Below are positions 10,529-20,247 of a stretch of 64,000 nt of DNA, piece after piece. The stretch's first letter is position 1, and each line of letters begins with the position of its first letter. The DNA lies in the NCBI GenBank assembly GCA_902521315.1, contig CABYRH010000001.1:216502-280501 (forward strand), in the 5' to 3' direction. The notes beneath the pieces were generated by a model, which saw only the letters and a list, made by a program, of their open reading frames with translations, did no database searches and was not told the origin of the DNA. Both the position numbers and the translations under genes were made by a program. Source of the DNA: an uncultured Alphaproteobacteria bacterium. GTDB taxonomy: Bacteria; Pseudomonadota; Alphaproteobacteria; HIMB59; GCA-002718135.

Positions 10529-11929
10529 ATGACTATGTTAAAAACACGATTTGCACCCTCTCCTACTGGTAATCTTCATCTTGGAGGTGCTAGAACAGCT
10601 CTAATTAATTATATTATAAGTAAGAAATCAGCATCATCTAAATTCTACTTGAGAATCGAAGATACAGATCATGAAAGATCAAAACAAGAATACACCGATA
10701 ACATAACTAAATCTTTAAAATGGCTTGGGTTTAATTGGGATGAGGACATTCAAGTTCAGTCTAAAAGATTATCAAGACATCAAGAAGTTGCCAAAGAGTT
10801 ACTTCAAAAAAAGCGAGCATTTAAATGTATATGTTCTGAAGAAAAAATAGCTTACCAAAGAAAGTTAATTAAAGAAAATAAAAATTATTCTAAAAAAATA
10901 TGTACTGAATGTAAAAATGATAATGATATTCAAAGTAGAGATGAAGGTTTTGTAGTTAGATTAGATGTACCAGATGAAGGCAATTTAAAAATTAAAGATA
11001 CAATTCAAGGAGACGTTACAGTAGCAAATTTAGAGTTAGATGATTTCATTTTATTAAGAAAAGATCAATCACCCACTTATATGTTATCCGTAGTAGTTGA
11101 TGATCATGATTTAGGAGTCAATTACATTATAAGAGGCGATGATCATTTTATCAATACTTTTAGACAATACTTTATTTATAAATTTATGAATTGGGATGTA
11201 CCTCAATATGCTCATATTCCTCTTATTCACGGAGAAGATGGAGCAAAATTATCAAAAAGACATGGGGCCGTAAATATTTTAGACTTAAAAAAAGATGGAT
11301 ATTTAAAAGAGGCAATTATTAACAATCTGATACTTTTAGGTTGGTCAAATAATAATGTGAAGTCAGAAACGATTGAATTAGAGGAAATAATTAAAAATTT
11401 TGAAATATCTAATTTATCTAAATCATCTAGTATATTTAGTTTTGATAAATTAGATTTTTTCAATAATTTTTATTTACGAAAAGAAAACGGGATTGAAAAA
11501 TTTATGAATTTTTGTGAAAGTGATGTTGAATTAAGTAAATTCCTACAACAAGATAATGCAAAAATGAAAAATATTTTTAATGTTTATAAAAAAGATATCA
11601 AAAAACTAAGTGATTTGAATGATACAATTAAAGTTTATTTTGATGAAAATTATAAAATAAATAAGACAGAAAAATTGACCTCAGAATTTGATAGTTTTTT
11701 TAAGGAATTTTTAAATTTAATTGCAGAAATAAATGAATGGAATAGAGATAATATTCAAAATGCCATCAATGAATTTTTAAAAAATAATAAAATTAAATTC
11801 CCCATTTTAGGTAAACCAATTAGATTTTTATTAATAAATTCCTATCAAGGACCTTCAATTTCTGATATTTTTGTAATATTAGGTAAAAAAGATACTATTG
11901 ATAGATTAAATCAATATAGAGGTAATTAA
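10529..11929 (+). CDS. gltX: Glutamyl-tRNA synthetase
   Basis: 466 aa class I aminoacyl-tRNA synthetase. The N-terminal ATP site [16 protein letters not shown] is the family HIGH-type motif with HLGG, and the KLSKRHG (KMSKS-type) motif lies near residue 240. Four cysteines (CICSEEK and CTEC) around 100-128 resemble the zinc-binding insertion. An alternative in-frame ATG two codons downstream would also keep the motif. It lies 20 bp after lexA. In related alphaproteobacteria a comEC gene often sits between lexA and gltX; here it is absent. Could be discriminating or non-discriminating; not decidable by eye. Confidence 0.96.
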   Translation: MTMLKTRFAPSPTGNLHLGGARTALINYIISKKSASSKFYLRIEDTDHERSKQEYTDNITKSLKWLGFNWDEDIQVQSKRLSRHQEVAKELLQKKRAFKCICSEEKIAYQRKLIKENKNYSKKICTECKNDNDIQSRDEGFVVRLDVPDEGNLKIKDTIQGDVTVANLELDDFILLRKDQSPTYMLSVVVDDHDLGVNYIIRGDDHFINTFRQYFIYKFMNWDVPQYAHIPLIHGEDGAKLSKRHGAVNILDLKKDGYLKEAIINNLILLGWSNNNVKSETIELEEIIKNFEISNLSKSSSIFSFDKLDFFNNFYLRKENGIEKFMNFCESDVELSKFLQQDNAKMKNIFNVYKKDIKKLSDLNDTIKVYFDENYKINKTEKLTSEFDSFFKEFLNLIAEINEWNRDNIQNAINEFLKNNKIKFPILGKPIRFLLINSYQGPSISDIFVILGKKDTIDRLNQYRGN

Positions 11930-11931
11930 AT

Positions 11932-13290
11932 ATGGCCGATTACGAAGATAAAAAAGTTAACAATAAACAATTTACTTTATTTAACAATGAGAGCGGCAAA
12001 TCATATCAAATTCCAGTTATTGAAAGTAAAGACGGTCCAAATGTCTTGGATATTCGCAAACTTTATCAAGAAACTGGGCTATTTACTTTTGATCCAGGTT
12101 TTACTTCTACTGCTTCATGTGAATCTGGAATAACATATATCGATGGTGATAAAGGAATTCTTCGTCATAGAGGCTATGATATCCACGATTTAGCATCTAA
12201 AAGTGAATTTCTTGAAGTTTGCTATCTTTTACTACATGGGGAATTACCATCTCCTGAAGATAAACAGAAATTTAAAGATGTAATAACTAATCATACAATG
12301 TTGCATGAGCAACTAGTAAATTTATACAGAGGTTTTCGAAGAGATGCACACCCTATGGCAATCATGGTAGGTGTTGTTGGTGCCCTTTCGGCCTTTTATC
12401 ATGACAGTACTGATTTTTCAGACATTAATCAAAGAATGATTGCTTGTCATAGATTAATAGCAAAAATTCCAACAATAGGAGCAATGGCTTATAAATATTC
12501 CATTGGTCAACCATTTGTTTATCCAAGAAATGATCTTTCTTATGCAGAAAATTTTTTATACATGACATTTTCTGTACCATCAGAAGATTACAAGGTGAGT
12601 CCAAAAATTGTTAAAGCAATGGATAGATTTTTTACGTTACATGCTGATCACGAACAAAATGCATCCACTTCAACTGTAAGATTGGCAGGTTCTTCTGGTG
12701 CAAACCCTTTTGCGTGTATTGCTGCTGGTATTGCATCTTTATGGGGACCAGCTCATGGTGGAGCTAATGAAGCAGTAATTAAAATGTTAGAAGAGATTGG
12801 TGATGTATCAAATATACAAAAATTTATAGATAAAGCTAAAGATAAAAATGACTCTTTTAGATTAATGGGTTTTGGGCATAGAGTTTATAAAAACTATGAT
12901 CCAAGAGCGACTGTGATGAAAGAAAGTGCTCATGAGGTGTTAGAAGAGTTAAATATGCAAGATGATCCATTGCTTAAAATTGCAATAGAATTAGAAAAAA
13001 TAGCCTTAAAAGATGAATATTTTATTAGTAAAAAATTATTTCCAAATGTAGATTTCTATTCAGGTATAATTTTAAAAGCATTAGGTTTCCCCACAAGTAT
13101 GTTTACTGTTTTATTTGCAATTGGCAGAACTGTAGGATGGATATCACAGTGGAAAGAAATGATAGAAGATCCCATTAATAAAATTGGCAGACCTCGTCAA
13201 TTATACACTGGTTATCAAGCTAGACCTTATCAAATTGAATCTTCTAGAGAAAAAAAATCAATCTTTAATTGGCTTTGGAAGAAGGATTAA
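11932..13290 (+). CDS. gltA: Citrate synthase (type II)
   Basis: 452 aa. Condenses acetyl-CoA and oxaloacetate in the TCA cycle. Conserved [20 protein letters not shown], the [12 protein letters not shown] catalytic-His segment, [14 protein letters not shown] and the aspartate in VDFYSGI are all present. An N-terminal beta-rich extension typical of the proteobacterial type II enzyme begins the protein. The stop is 2 bp before the ATG from gltX, with a GAGG-like Shine-Dalgarno inside the gltX end. Its last 26 bp overlap lpxB, transcribed convergently, so there is no intergenic terminator. Confidence 0.97.
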   Translation: MADYEDKKVNNKQFTLFNNESGKSYQIPVIESKDGPNVLDIRKLYQETGLFTFDPGFTSTASCESGITYIDGDKGILRHRGYDIHDLASKSEFLEVCYLLLHGELPSPEDKQKFKDVITNHTMLHEQLVNLYRGFRRDAHPMAIMVGVVGALSAFYHDSTDFSDINQRMIACHRLIAKIPTIGAMAYKYSIGQPFVYPRNDLSYAENFLYMTFSVPSEDYKVSPKIVKAMDRFFTLHADHEQNASTSTVRLAGSSGANPFACIAAGIASLWGPAHGGANEAVIKMLEEIGDVSNIQKFIDKAKDKNDSFRLMGFGHRVYKNYDPRATVMKESAHEVLEELNMQDDPLLKIAIELEKIALKDEYFISKKLFPNVDFYSGIILKALGFPTSMFTVLFAIGRTVGWISQWKEMIEDPINKIGRPRQLYTGYQARPYQIESSREKKSIFNWLWKKD

Positions 13291-14392
13291 TCAATTTATT
13301 TATACGATTAATACTCACATCATAAGGACTAAAATCATTAACAATTTCTTTAAGATACCTATTAATTAAGTTGATTTGATTTTCTTGTTTTTTTTTATCA
13401 TTAAATAAATTTAGAAAAATATTTAACAACTTTTTTTCATTTAAATTTGAGTTAACAACTTCAGGAATAATCATTTGATTACTTATAATATTTATAAGAT
13501 TAGCATATTTCACTCTTACAAAAGGTTTGATTAAAATTTCTGTGAAATAGTTAAGTTTATAAATTACTATTTGAGGAATATTTCTTTTGGCAATTTCTAA
13601 AGAGGCAGTACCAGAGCAAGTTATACTTAAATAAACATCTTGATAATATTCATCAAATTTACTCATATCAGTTGAGATTATAGTTTCAGTTTTCCATTCC
13701 TTAGTATTTTCTTTAATTAAAGAGGCAAGATGGGGTAAAGATGGTATAAAAATTTTATAATCTAGATTATTTTTAGATATATATTTTTCAATATAACTGA
13801 AATATTTTATAAGTTTTAATACTTCATTTTGTCTACTACCTGGTAAAAAAGATAAGTACTTATATTTTTCTTTAATCTCTCTTTTTTTTATATGAAAAAT
13901 TGGATGCCCAATAAAGGTTTTATTTAGGTTATCAAAATTAAAATATTTTTTTTCAAAATTAAACAATAGAAAAATTTCATCAAAAATATTTGCAAATTTT
14001 CTTGCTCTATATGACCTCCAAGCCCAAACAGTTGGAGCAACTACATGTATTATTTTATTCTTATAATTGGATTTTCTTAATTGGTTTACGAGGTTATAAT
14101 TAAAATCTGGTGAGTCTATAGTTAAAACTAAATCATAATCATTTTTAATAATATAGTTTTTTAATCTTCTTATCATTTTTAAATATTTTAAAATTGAAAG
14201 TATTATTTCAAAAAGCCCTATAGATTTAAATTCCGATAGATCATAAATTTTATTAGAAATATATTTTTCGGATTGTTTGCCACAAACTCCATCAAATTGG
14301 TATTTATCTATATTCATTCTTGATAAAATATTTGAGCAAATATTTTCACCAGATTGTTCTGTACAACAAACAAAAATTTTAATTTTTTTCAA
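13265..14392 (-). CDS. lpxB: Lipid-A-disaccharide synthase
   Basis: 375 aa glycosyltransferase (GT19) joining UDP-diacylglucosamine and lipid X. Recognised by [16 protein letters not shown], the [14 protein letters not shown] stretch, [11 protein letters not shown] and CSGTASLE. The usual N-terminal AGEASGD motif is changed to CTEQSGE, keeping the first Glu and SG but replacing Asp by Glu. The start is TTG, overlapping the lpxI stop as TTGA; I see no in-frame ATG at an acceptable place. It is the last gene of a 36-gene leftward block and converges with gltA, overlapping it by 26 bp. Confidence 0.92.
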   Translation of the reverse strand: MKKIKIFVCCTEQSGENICSNILSRMNIDKYQFDGVCGKQSEKYISNKIYDLSEFKSIGLFEIILSILKYLKMIRRLKNYIIKNDYDLVLTIDSPDFNYNLVNQLRKSNYKNKIIHVVAPTVWAWRSYRARKFANIFDEIFLLFNFEKKYFNFDNLNKTFIGHPIFHIKKREIKEKYKYLSFLPGSRQNEVLKLIKYFSYIEKYISKNNLDYKIFIPSLPHLASLIKENTKEWKTETIISTDMSKFDEYYQDVYLSITCSGTASLEIAKRNIPQIVIYKLNYFTEILIKPFVRVKYANLINIISNQMIIPEVVNSNLNEKKLLNIFLNLFNDKKKQENQINLINRYLKEIVNDFSPYDVSINRINKLINPSSKAN

Positions 14393-15201
14393 TTTAGATC
14401 GACTGATGAGATAAATAATTTATTTTGACTAGCATAATCAATAATTTTTTTCTTATCTAAAATTAAACACTTATTTTTTTGCAAAAATACACCTTCATAA
14501 TTATATTTTTTTAAATTTTTCATTGTATCTACACCAATTAGAGGGATATCAATTAGATTACTCTGGTTTTGTTTTGAAAATTTTAACAGTACACCATTAT
14601 CATCTTTTCTTTTATATTCTTTACATCTTTTTAACAATTCATCTGTTCCTTCTATAGCTTCTAATCCTAAAACTAATTGATTTTGAATTATCATAGCCTG
14701 ACCAACGTCTAATTTCTTATAAATTTGATATATTGATTTTGCTTTTTTTAAATTTAGAATTGCATTTTTAGAAGGTTTGATTTTAGTCAAATTTGATTCA
14801 ATTGAAAACAATTCCTTACAATATTTGGTCCAATTAAAAAAAATATATCCTTTTGTTTCAAAGTATTTTTTTAAGCTCATTAGAAGATTATTGTCCCCTT
14901 TTTTTTCTAATAAAAGATTTTTAGCAAGTAACAATGTCGGCAAATCAAAACCTAAATCTTTAATACCAGGTCTTTTTATGCTTCCTGCAAATATTATATG
15001 CTTAATTTTATTTGAATCTAAAACTTTAAAGATTTTTTTTACTGATAAGATATCTAAATCTATAACATCATGGTTGTTATAATATTTATTATTTTTATTA
15101 TTTAAAGATAAAAATGTAACATCGTAATTTTTACTTAATAGTGATTTACCAATATATAAAGGCAGATTACCATCCCCAGCAATTATTCCTATTTTAATCA
15201 T
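14389..15201 (-). CDS. lpxI: UDP-2,3-diacylglucosamine pyrophosphatase LpxI
   Basis: 270 aa from the ATG at 15201 (an upstream TTG at 15207 would add two residues). LpxI is the alphaproteobacterial replacement for LpxH, making lipid X in lipid A synthesis. Visible features: IGIIAGDGNLPLYIG at the N-terminus, IIFAGSIKRPGIKDLGFD, GQAMIIQNQLVLGLEAIEGTDELL, and PLIGVDTMKNL. These match the DUF1009/LpxI family. It overlaps lpxA by 8 bp and lpxB by 4 bp. The lpxA-lpxI-lpxB order supports the function. Confidence 0.92.
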   Translation of the reverse strand: MIKIGIIAGDGNLPLYIGKSLLSKNYDVTFLSLNNKNNKYYNNHDVIDLDILSVKKIFKVLDSNKIKHIIFAGSIKRPGIKDLGFDLPTLLLAKNLLLEKKGDNNLLMSLKKYFETKGYIFFNWTKYCKELFSIESNLTKIKPSKNAILNLKKAKSIYQIYKKLDVGQAMIIQNQLVLGLEAIEGTDELLKRCKEYKRKDDNGVLLKFSKQNQSNLIDIPLIGVDTMKNLKKYNYEGVFLQKNKCLILDKKKIIDYASQNKLFISSVDLN

Positions 15202-15979
15202 TTTCAAAAGTGGTAATGCCTCTTTTTGAATTTGAATTCAGAAATTCAATTACTTCTTTAATTTCTAAATTTTCAGAACTTTCAATAAAATTATTTTTAA
15301 TATTATTTTCAATTGTATCATTTTTATCAAAAATTATATTTATGAAATTTTTAATTTCATTTATTGCATTAGATGTTAAACCTTTTCTTTTTAAACCAAT
15401 GAGGTTTAAGCTTTTCAAATTTTCTCTTATACCTGTATACAAACCATATGGAATGATATCTTTTTCAACACCGCTCATACCACCAATCATTGCATATTTT
15501 CCTATTCTCACAAACTGATGTATTGCTGAATTACCTCCTAAAATTGCATTATTGTCAATTTCTACATGTCCTGCAAGAGTAGCATTATTGGCTAAAATAA
15601 CATTTGATTTAATAATACAATCATGTGCTACATGTGAACCTACCATAAATAAACAATTATCAGCTATAATTGTATTTAAGCCTCCTCCGGATGTTCCTGG
15701 ATTAACGGTAACATTTTCTCTAAATTTATTATTACTACCAATTTTTAGATATGATTTTTCTTTATTGTATTTTAAATCTTGAGGCTCAGACCCAATGGAA
15801 CAAAATGGATAAAACGTGTTACTATTTTCTATAGTTGTATTACCAACAATAGAAACATGAGAAATTAAATTATTATTTTCTCCAATCCTCACTCCATCTC
15901 CAATGATACAAAAGGGGCCAATATGTGTTGAATCATGAATTTCTGCATTTTTTGCAATAACAGCTGAAGGATGGATCAT
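15194..15979 (-). CDS. lpxA: UDP-N-acetylglucosamine acyltransferase
   Basis: 261 aa, standard length. First lipid A enzyme, adding a hydroxyacyl chain from ACP to UDP-GlcNAc. Left-handed beta-helix hexapeptide repeats occupy the first ~190 residues. The catalytic base equivalent to E. coli H125 is H119 in GSHVAHDC, and GGMSGVEKDIIPYGL follows. The helical C-terminal domain is short and Asn/Ile-rich. It is separated from fabZ by 60 bp, one of the two largest gaps in the long leftward block; I see no clear promoter in that gap. Confidence 0.96.
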   Translation of the reverse strand: MIHPSAVIAKNAEIHDSTHIGPFCIIGDGVRIGENNNLISHVSIVGNTTIENSNTFYPFCSIGSEPQDLKYNKEKSYLKIGSNNKFRENVTVNPGTSGGGLNTIIADNCLFMVGSHVAHDCIIKSNVILANNATLAGHVEIDNNAILGGNSAIHQFVRIGKYAMIGGMSGVEKDIIPYGLYTGIRENLKSLNLIGLKRKGLTSNAINEIKNFINIIFDKNDTIENNIKNNFIESSENLEIKEVIEFLNSNSKRGITTFEND

Positions 15980-16039
15980 ATCTATAACCCTATTAAATTA
16001 TGTAAATATATCTTAAAATAAATAATATATTTCTGATTA

Positions 16040-16474
16040 TTACTTATACGTAATCATAGCTGAAAACTCAGCCTCACTTACTTTTGCATCTCCTTTATAA
16101 CAAGTACCTTCAAATTTATAAACATCTCTAACACTATTAATGAATTTTACTTCAAATGAAACTTTTTCATCTGGACGAATAGGTTTTCTAAATTTTGCTT
16201 TATTTACGCTCATAAATAAAACTGACTTTTCTTTAAATTCTCTAAGTTTATATGATACAACTATTCCAGCTGTTTGAGCCATCGCTTCAACAATAATTAC
16301 TCCAGGTACAATTGGATTGTTAGGAAAGTGTCCCTTAAAAAAATATTCATTTACAGTAAATAATTTTTCAGATTTACCATACTCACCTGGTGTAATTATC
16401 TCACAAGTATCAACAAATAAAAATGGATCTCTATGTGGTATCAATTTTTTAATTTCTTCAATATTTAATTTCAT
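16040..16474 (-). CDS. fabZ: 3-hydroxyacyl-[ACP] dehydratase FabZ
   Basis: 144 aa hot-dog-fold dehydratase of type II fatty acid synthesis; it also sets the balance with lipid A acyl chains. Catalytic residues H49 (FKGHFPNNPIVPG) and E63 (IIVEAMAQ) are visible. The LIPHRDPFLFVD start motif is intact. The start ATG overlaps the lpxD stop by 4 bp. Position between lpxD and lpxA is the classical arrangement. Confidence 0.97.
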   Translation of the reverse strand: MKLNIEEIKKLIPHRDPFLFVDTCEIITPGEYGKSEKLFTVNEYFFKGHFPNNPIVPGVIIVEAMAQTAGIVVSYKLREFKEKSVLFMSVNKAKFRKPIRPDEKVSFEVKFINSVRDVYKFEGTCYKGDAKVSEAEFSAMITYK

Positions 16475-17457
16475 TTTTTGAAACTATTTCTTATTATCTC
16501 TTTTTTCCACAACTTAATATCCTTAGCAGGAAAACCAGCAATTATTGCGTTGTTATTTATATTTTTTGTTACACCACTTTTACCAGCGATTGTAACATTA
16601 TCTCCTATTACTAAATGACCTGATATACCTGCTTGTCCTCCAATTGTAACATAATTACCTATTTTTGTACTTCCAGCAATGCCAACTTGAGCAGCTATTA
16701 CTGCAAAATTTCCAATATTAACATTATGAGCTATTTGGACTAAATTATCTATATTAGAAAATTCCCCTACCAAGGTTGAGTCAAAAACTGCTCTATCAAT
16801 AGTTGTATTAGAACCAATTGATGAATTTTTTCCAATTACAACATTCCCAGTATGATTAATTTTCTGTTTAGTTTTCATTTCAAAGCCAAAACCGGTGCCG
16901 CCAATTCTAGCACCTGATTTAATTATACAATTTTCCATTATGATAGAATTTGAAATAGAGACGTTATCATGAATAACAACATTCTTATTAATAATTACAT
17001 TTGGACCAATACTTGAATTTGAACCAATATAAGTACCTTCTTTAATTTCGGTGTTATAAGAAATAATTGTAAAAGAATTGATTTGAACATTTTTTTCAAT
17101 TTTGCTATTTGTATTTATAGATGTATTATTTGAAATGATTCCATTTGATTGAATATTTTCATCATTAAATAAATTACTTACAAAAGCTAGAGCTAAATAT
17201 GGATCCTTAACTATAATAGGATAACAATTTTCAGGCAGAAAACTGATAAATTTTTCTTCAATTAAACAAGCTTTAGCCTTGATTTTTTTTAAATCATTAA
17301 GATATCTAATATTTGAAAAAAAAGATAAATCATTTTCAGATGAGTTTGATATGGTTTTTAAATTAAAAAATATTTCCTTTTCAGAAAGTTTAGAACTTAC
17401 TTCCAAAGAATTTTTTTCTAATATTCCTTTAATTTCTTTATATTTAATTTTCTTCAA
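16471..17457 (-). CDS. lpxD: UDP-3-O-acylglucosamine N-acyltransferase
   Basis: 328 aa. Adds the N-linked hydroxyacyl chain in lipid A synthesis. The N-terminal uridine-binding domain (about 1-105) has IIVKDPYLALAFV. The hexapeptide-repeat helix runs from about 105 to 310, with the catalytic base equivalent H244 in VQIAHNVNIG and the typical GGTGFGFE. The only reasonable start is a TTG, 14 bp inside skp; no in-frame ATG exists upstream or in the first 60 codons. It is translationally coupled to both neighbours. Confidence 0.95.
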   Translation of the reverse strand: MKKIKYKEIKGILEKNSLEVSSKLSEKEIFFNLKTISNSSENDLSFFSNIRYLNDLKKIKAKACLIEEKFISFLPENCYPIIVKDPYLALAFVSNLFNDENIQSNGIISNNTSINTNSKIEKNVQINSFTIISYNTEIKEGTYIGSNSSIGPNVIINKNVVIHDNVSISNSIIMENCIIKSGARIGGTGFGFEMKTKQKINHTGNVVIGKNSSIGSNTTIDRAVFDSTLVGEFSNIDNLVQIAHNVNIGNFAVIAAQVGIAGSTKIGNYVTIGGQAGISGHLVIGDNVTIAGKSGVTKNINNNAIIAGFPAKDIKLWKKEIIRNSFKK

Positions 17458-17977
17458 AATCTTTATATTCCAAATTAAAATTTAATTTCTCTAATTCACT
17501 GTTTATATCAATAGTTATATCTAATGAATTTGATGCTATCAAATAAGTATTTGAGTCTAATATTAAATCTACACTATTTTCAAGAGCATATTTTTCTAGT
17601 AATTTTAAGATTTCTTTTAAAATTGTTTCCCTGATTTTAATAATTTCGTTTTGATAATGTAAATTAAATTTTTCAATCAATATACTAAATTGGGAAAACT
17701 GATTATTATAATTATTTATTTGATTGTTAATTTCTTCTTTGCTTAAAATTAATTTAGATTCTTCAATTTCATTGAGTTTTAAGGTTAATTCATTTTCCAT
17801 TATTTTAAAATCTTTTAGATATTTTTCCTGATTTATTTCAATATCTTTTACAGTTTTTTGATAAATTTTATTATTATCAATTAAAGACTGAACATTCACA
17901 ATAGCAATAGTTTGTGAAAAAATATTAGAGGAGAAAATATTTATAAAAAGAAAAATTATAATATAAATTAACTTCAA
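17444..17977 (-). CDS. skp: Skp/OmpH-type periplasmic chaperone
   Basis: 177 aa. A signal peptide (about 1-22, LIYIIIFLFINIFSSNIFSQ) is followed by TIAIVNVQSLIDNNK and a long charged helical coiled-coil region (about 40-140). This is the Skp (OmpH) jellyfish-tentacle architecture that holds unfolded outer-membrane proteins in the periplasm. Sequence conservation is low, but position between bamA and lpxD is diagnostic. The start is a TTG overlapping the bamA stop as TTGA; no ATG is available. Confidence 0.87.
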   Translation of the reverse strand: MKLIYIIIFLFINIFSSNIFSQTIAIVNVQSLIDNNKIYQKTVKDIEINQEKYLKDFKIMENELTLKLNEIEESKLILSKEEINNQINNYNNQFSQFSILIEKFNLHYQNEIIKIRETILKEILKLLEKYALENSVDLILDSNTYLIASNSLDITIDINSELEKLNFNLEYKDFEEN

Positions 17978-20247
17978 TCTAAGTTGCCTACTGAAAATAA
18001 AAACATTCTTTTAATATCATATTCCTCATCCATTATTGGGAAACCCCATGTAAAACCTATTGGACCTACTGGTGAATAGTATTTTATTCCAAATCCTACT
18101 GAGGATCTTATATTATTATCACTTTGAGTAGGTGTAGTTTTATTTTCCCAAATCAACCCATAATCATTAAATAAATTTAAATAAAATGGAAAGTTGGATT
18201 GGCGGGTAATTTCGTATGAATAATCTAATTTTAATACAGCAAGATTGTTGCCGCCAATGTAAGATGTTCTTGAGTTTCGAGGCCCGACTCCATAAATATC
18301 AAATCCTCTAAGTGACCTACCACCTAGTGAGAATTTATCATCAGTTACAATATCATTATTATTTAGTGAAAATATATTCCCAATTTTACCATGAATTCCA
18401 TAAATACTTTTATTTCTACTAAAGTATTTCTTTATAGTGACAAGGTTTTTAACAAAACCATTGTTAGAACTTGTTGGTGTTTCAATAATATTATTAAAAT
18501 TAATATAATTACCAATTTTTGCAACAAAACCTCTATTAAGTGTTGAATATCTAAAATTATTTTTAATCAAAAAGCTTACATTTGAACCAGAGGAATTTGA
18601 AATTGTGCTTGAAACTGTAGATGAATTAGTAATTTTATAATCCTTTAATGCATACTCTAAATCGATATTATGATATAAATTATCATTAATTATATATCCA
18701 ACTCCAATACCAGATGAAAATGTATCCAATTTGTATGAACTAGCGTTTGAGAAATCTTCTTGTTTATAATTAATACTATAGCTGATATCCGCATCATTTT
18801 CGTATGATAATCTATCTCTAGTAATTAATTTAAATTGATTTTTGTCATCAGAAGTATTTACTAAAAGATCTAAAGATCTTCCAGTGCCATAAAAATTTCT
18901 CTCTCTCAATCCAGTAACGATTGCAAATCCATCAAGAGTACCTATAGAGACACCAGCATTAAATGTGCCTGTTTGCTTTTCTTGTACTTCTATAATTAGA
19001 TTAATTTTATTGTCATCAATTTCCTCTTTTTGAAGGTTTACCGATTTAAATAAATTTAATGAAACTAATTTGTCTCTGATAGTTTCAATTTGACTATCAT
19101 AAATTGCATCACCCTCTACAATTTCTAATTCTCTTCTAATTACATGATCAAAAGTTCTTGAATTTCCTATGATATTTATTTGATTAGTATACTTTGGTAA
19201 AATTGGTAAAATTTGAAATAATACATTAACTTTATTGTTTTGTTCCTTTTTTTCATATGAACGGATTTCAAAAAAATCAATTCCACTATCGAAAACAATA
19301 GATGAAATATTTTTTTCAAGATTATTTACTTTATTAATAGAATAAATTTCCTCTTTAGCCAAAAATAGTTTTAATTCTTCATTTACTTTATTTAATGTTT
19401 CATCATCTAAAATACTTTTATTGTCATCAATATTTATTGAAGAAAAAGAATATTCCTCACCCTCTTCAATATAAAAATAAATGTTAACTTTATTAGTTTT
19501 TAAATATTCAATTTTTATTTCTACTTTAACATCAATGTAACCAAATTCTTTAAAGTAATTAGTTATTAAATATTTATCTCTTTCAACAACATTAGGTTTG
19601 TAATTATTATTTGCGAAGATATTTGTAATTGTTTTTGTTTTAGATTTAATAATTGCTCTAATATCATCATCTAAAATAAAATTTTTACTATTAATAATAA
19701 TTTTATTAATTTTTGTAATTTTACCCTCTTTGATGTCAAAATTTAAATCAACAGTATTAGTCTTTGGATATTTTTTCTCTGAATAATTAATTTGTACGTT
19801 ATTGTATCCAAAAGATTCGTATGCATTATTTAATTCTTTAATAAATAAATTTATGGAAGATTTATTTAATTTTGTAAAATTAATTTGTGATGCAATAAGT
19901 TGTAAATCCTCATCCTTTAATCTTTCATTATTTTTAAAATATAAATTATCAATATTAGGATATTCTTTAACTATAATTAAATATTTATTTTCTAACATTT
20001 TTACTTGAACATCAGAGAAAAGATTTGATTCATTTAAAACTCTTATTATGTCATTAGTAGATTCTTTGTTTGAAGTATCTGGTATTTCATTTAAAATTGA
20101 TAATATTGCTTCAGTATCTGTGAAGTCATTACCCTGAATATCAAATAAGATTTCATTAGAAAATAATGGTTTTGATAAAAAAGAAAGGACAAATAAAAGT
20201 ATTATTTTATACTTTAAAATTGAGTAGTTTTTTTTCAACCTCTTCAT
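17974..20247 (-). CDS. bamA: Outer membrane protein assembly factor BamA
   Basis: 757 aa. Central beta-barrel insertase. The signal peptide is in residues ~12-31 (IILLFVLSFLSKPLFS). Repeated POTRA domains follow to about residue 420, including INIIGNSRTFDHVIRRELEIVEG. The C-terminal 16-strand barrel contains DKFSLGGRSLRGFDIYGVGPR and ends with a strand FLFSVGNLD. The annotated ATG lies 41 bp inside dxr, an unusually long overlap; a TTG three codons later is possible. In most alphaproteobacteria rseP separates dxr from bamA; it is missing here. Confidence 0.95.
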   Translation of the reverse strand: MKRLKKNYSILKYKIILLFVLSFLSKPLFSNEILFDIQGNDFTDTEAILSILNEIPDTSNKESTNDIIRVLNESNLFSDVQVKMLENKYLIIVKEYPNIDNLYFKNNERLKDEDLQLIASQINFTKLNKSSINLFIKELNNAYESFGYNNVQINYSEKKYPKTNTVDLNFDIKEGKITKINKIIINSKNFILDDDIRAIIKSKTKTITNIFANNNYKPNVVERDKYLITNYFKEFGYIDVKVEIKIEYLKTNKVNIYFYIEEGEEYSFSSINIDDNKSILDDETLNKVNEELKLFLAKEEIYSINKVNNLEKNISSIVFDSGIDFFEIRSYEKKEQNNKVNVLFQILPILPKYTNQINIIGNSRTFDHVIRRELEIVEGDAIYDSQIETIRDKLVSLNLFKSVNLQKEEIDDNKINLIIEVQEKQTGTFNAGVSIGTLDGFAIVTGLRERNFYGTGRSLDLLVNTSDDKNQFKLITRDRLSYENDADISYSINYKQEDFSNASSYKLDTFSSGIGVGYIINDNLYHNIDLEYALKDYKITNSSTVSSTISNSSGSNVSFLIKNNFRYSTLNRGFVAKIGNYINFNNIIETPTSSNNGFVKNLVTIKKYFSRNKSIYGIHGKIGNIFSLNNNDIVTDDKFSLGGRSLRGFDIYGVGPRNSRTSYIGGNNLAVLKLDYSYEITRQSNFPFYLNLFNDYGLIWENKTTPTQSDNNIRSSVGFGIKYYSPVGPIGFTWGFPIMDEEYDIKRMFLFSVGNLD

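Noticed and set aside
17974..20247. bamA start placed further downstream to avoid the 41-bp dxr overlap
   Set aside because: A later start would cut into the signal peptide; the ATG at 20247, or a TTG three codons in, is needed to keep a positively charged n-region.
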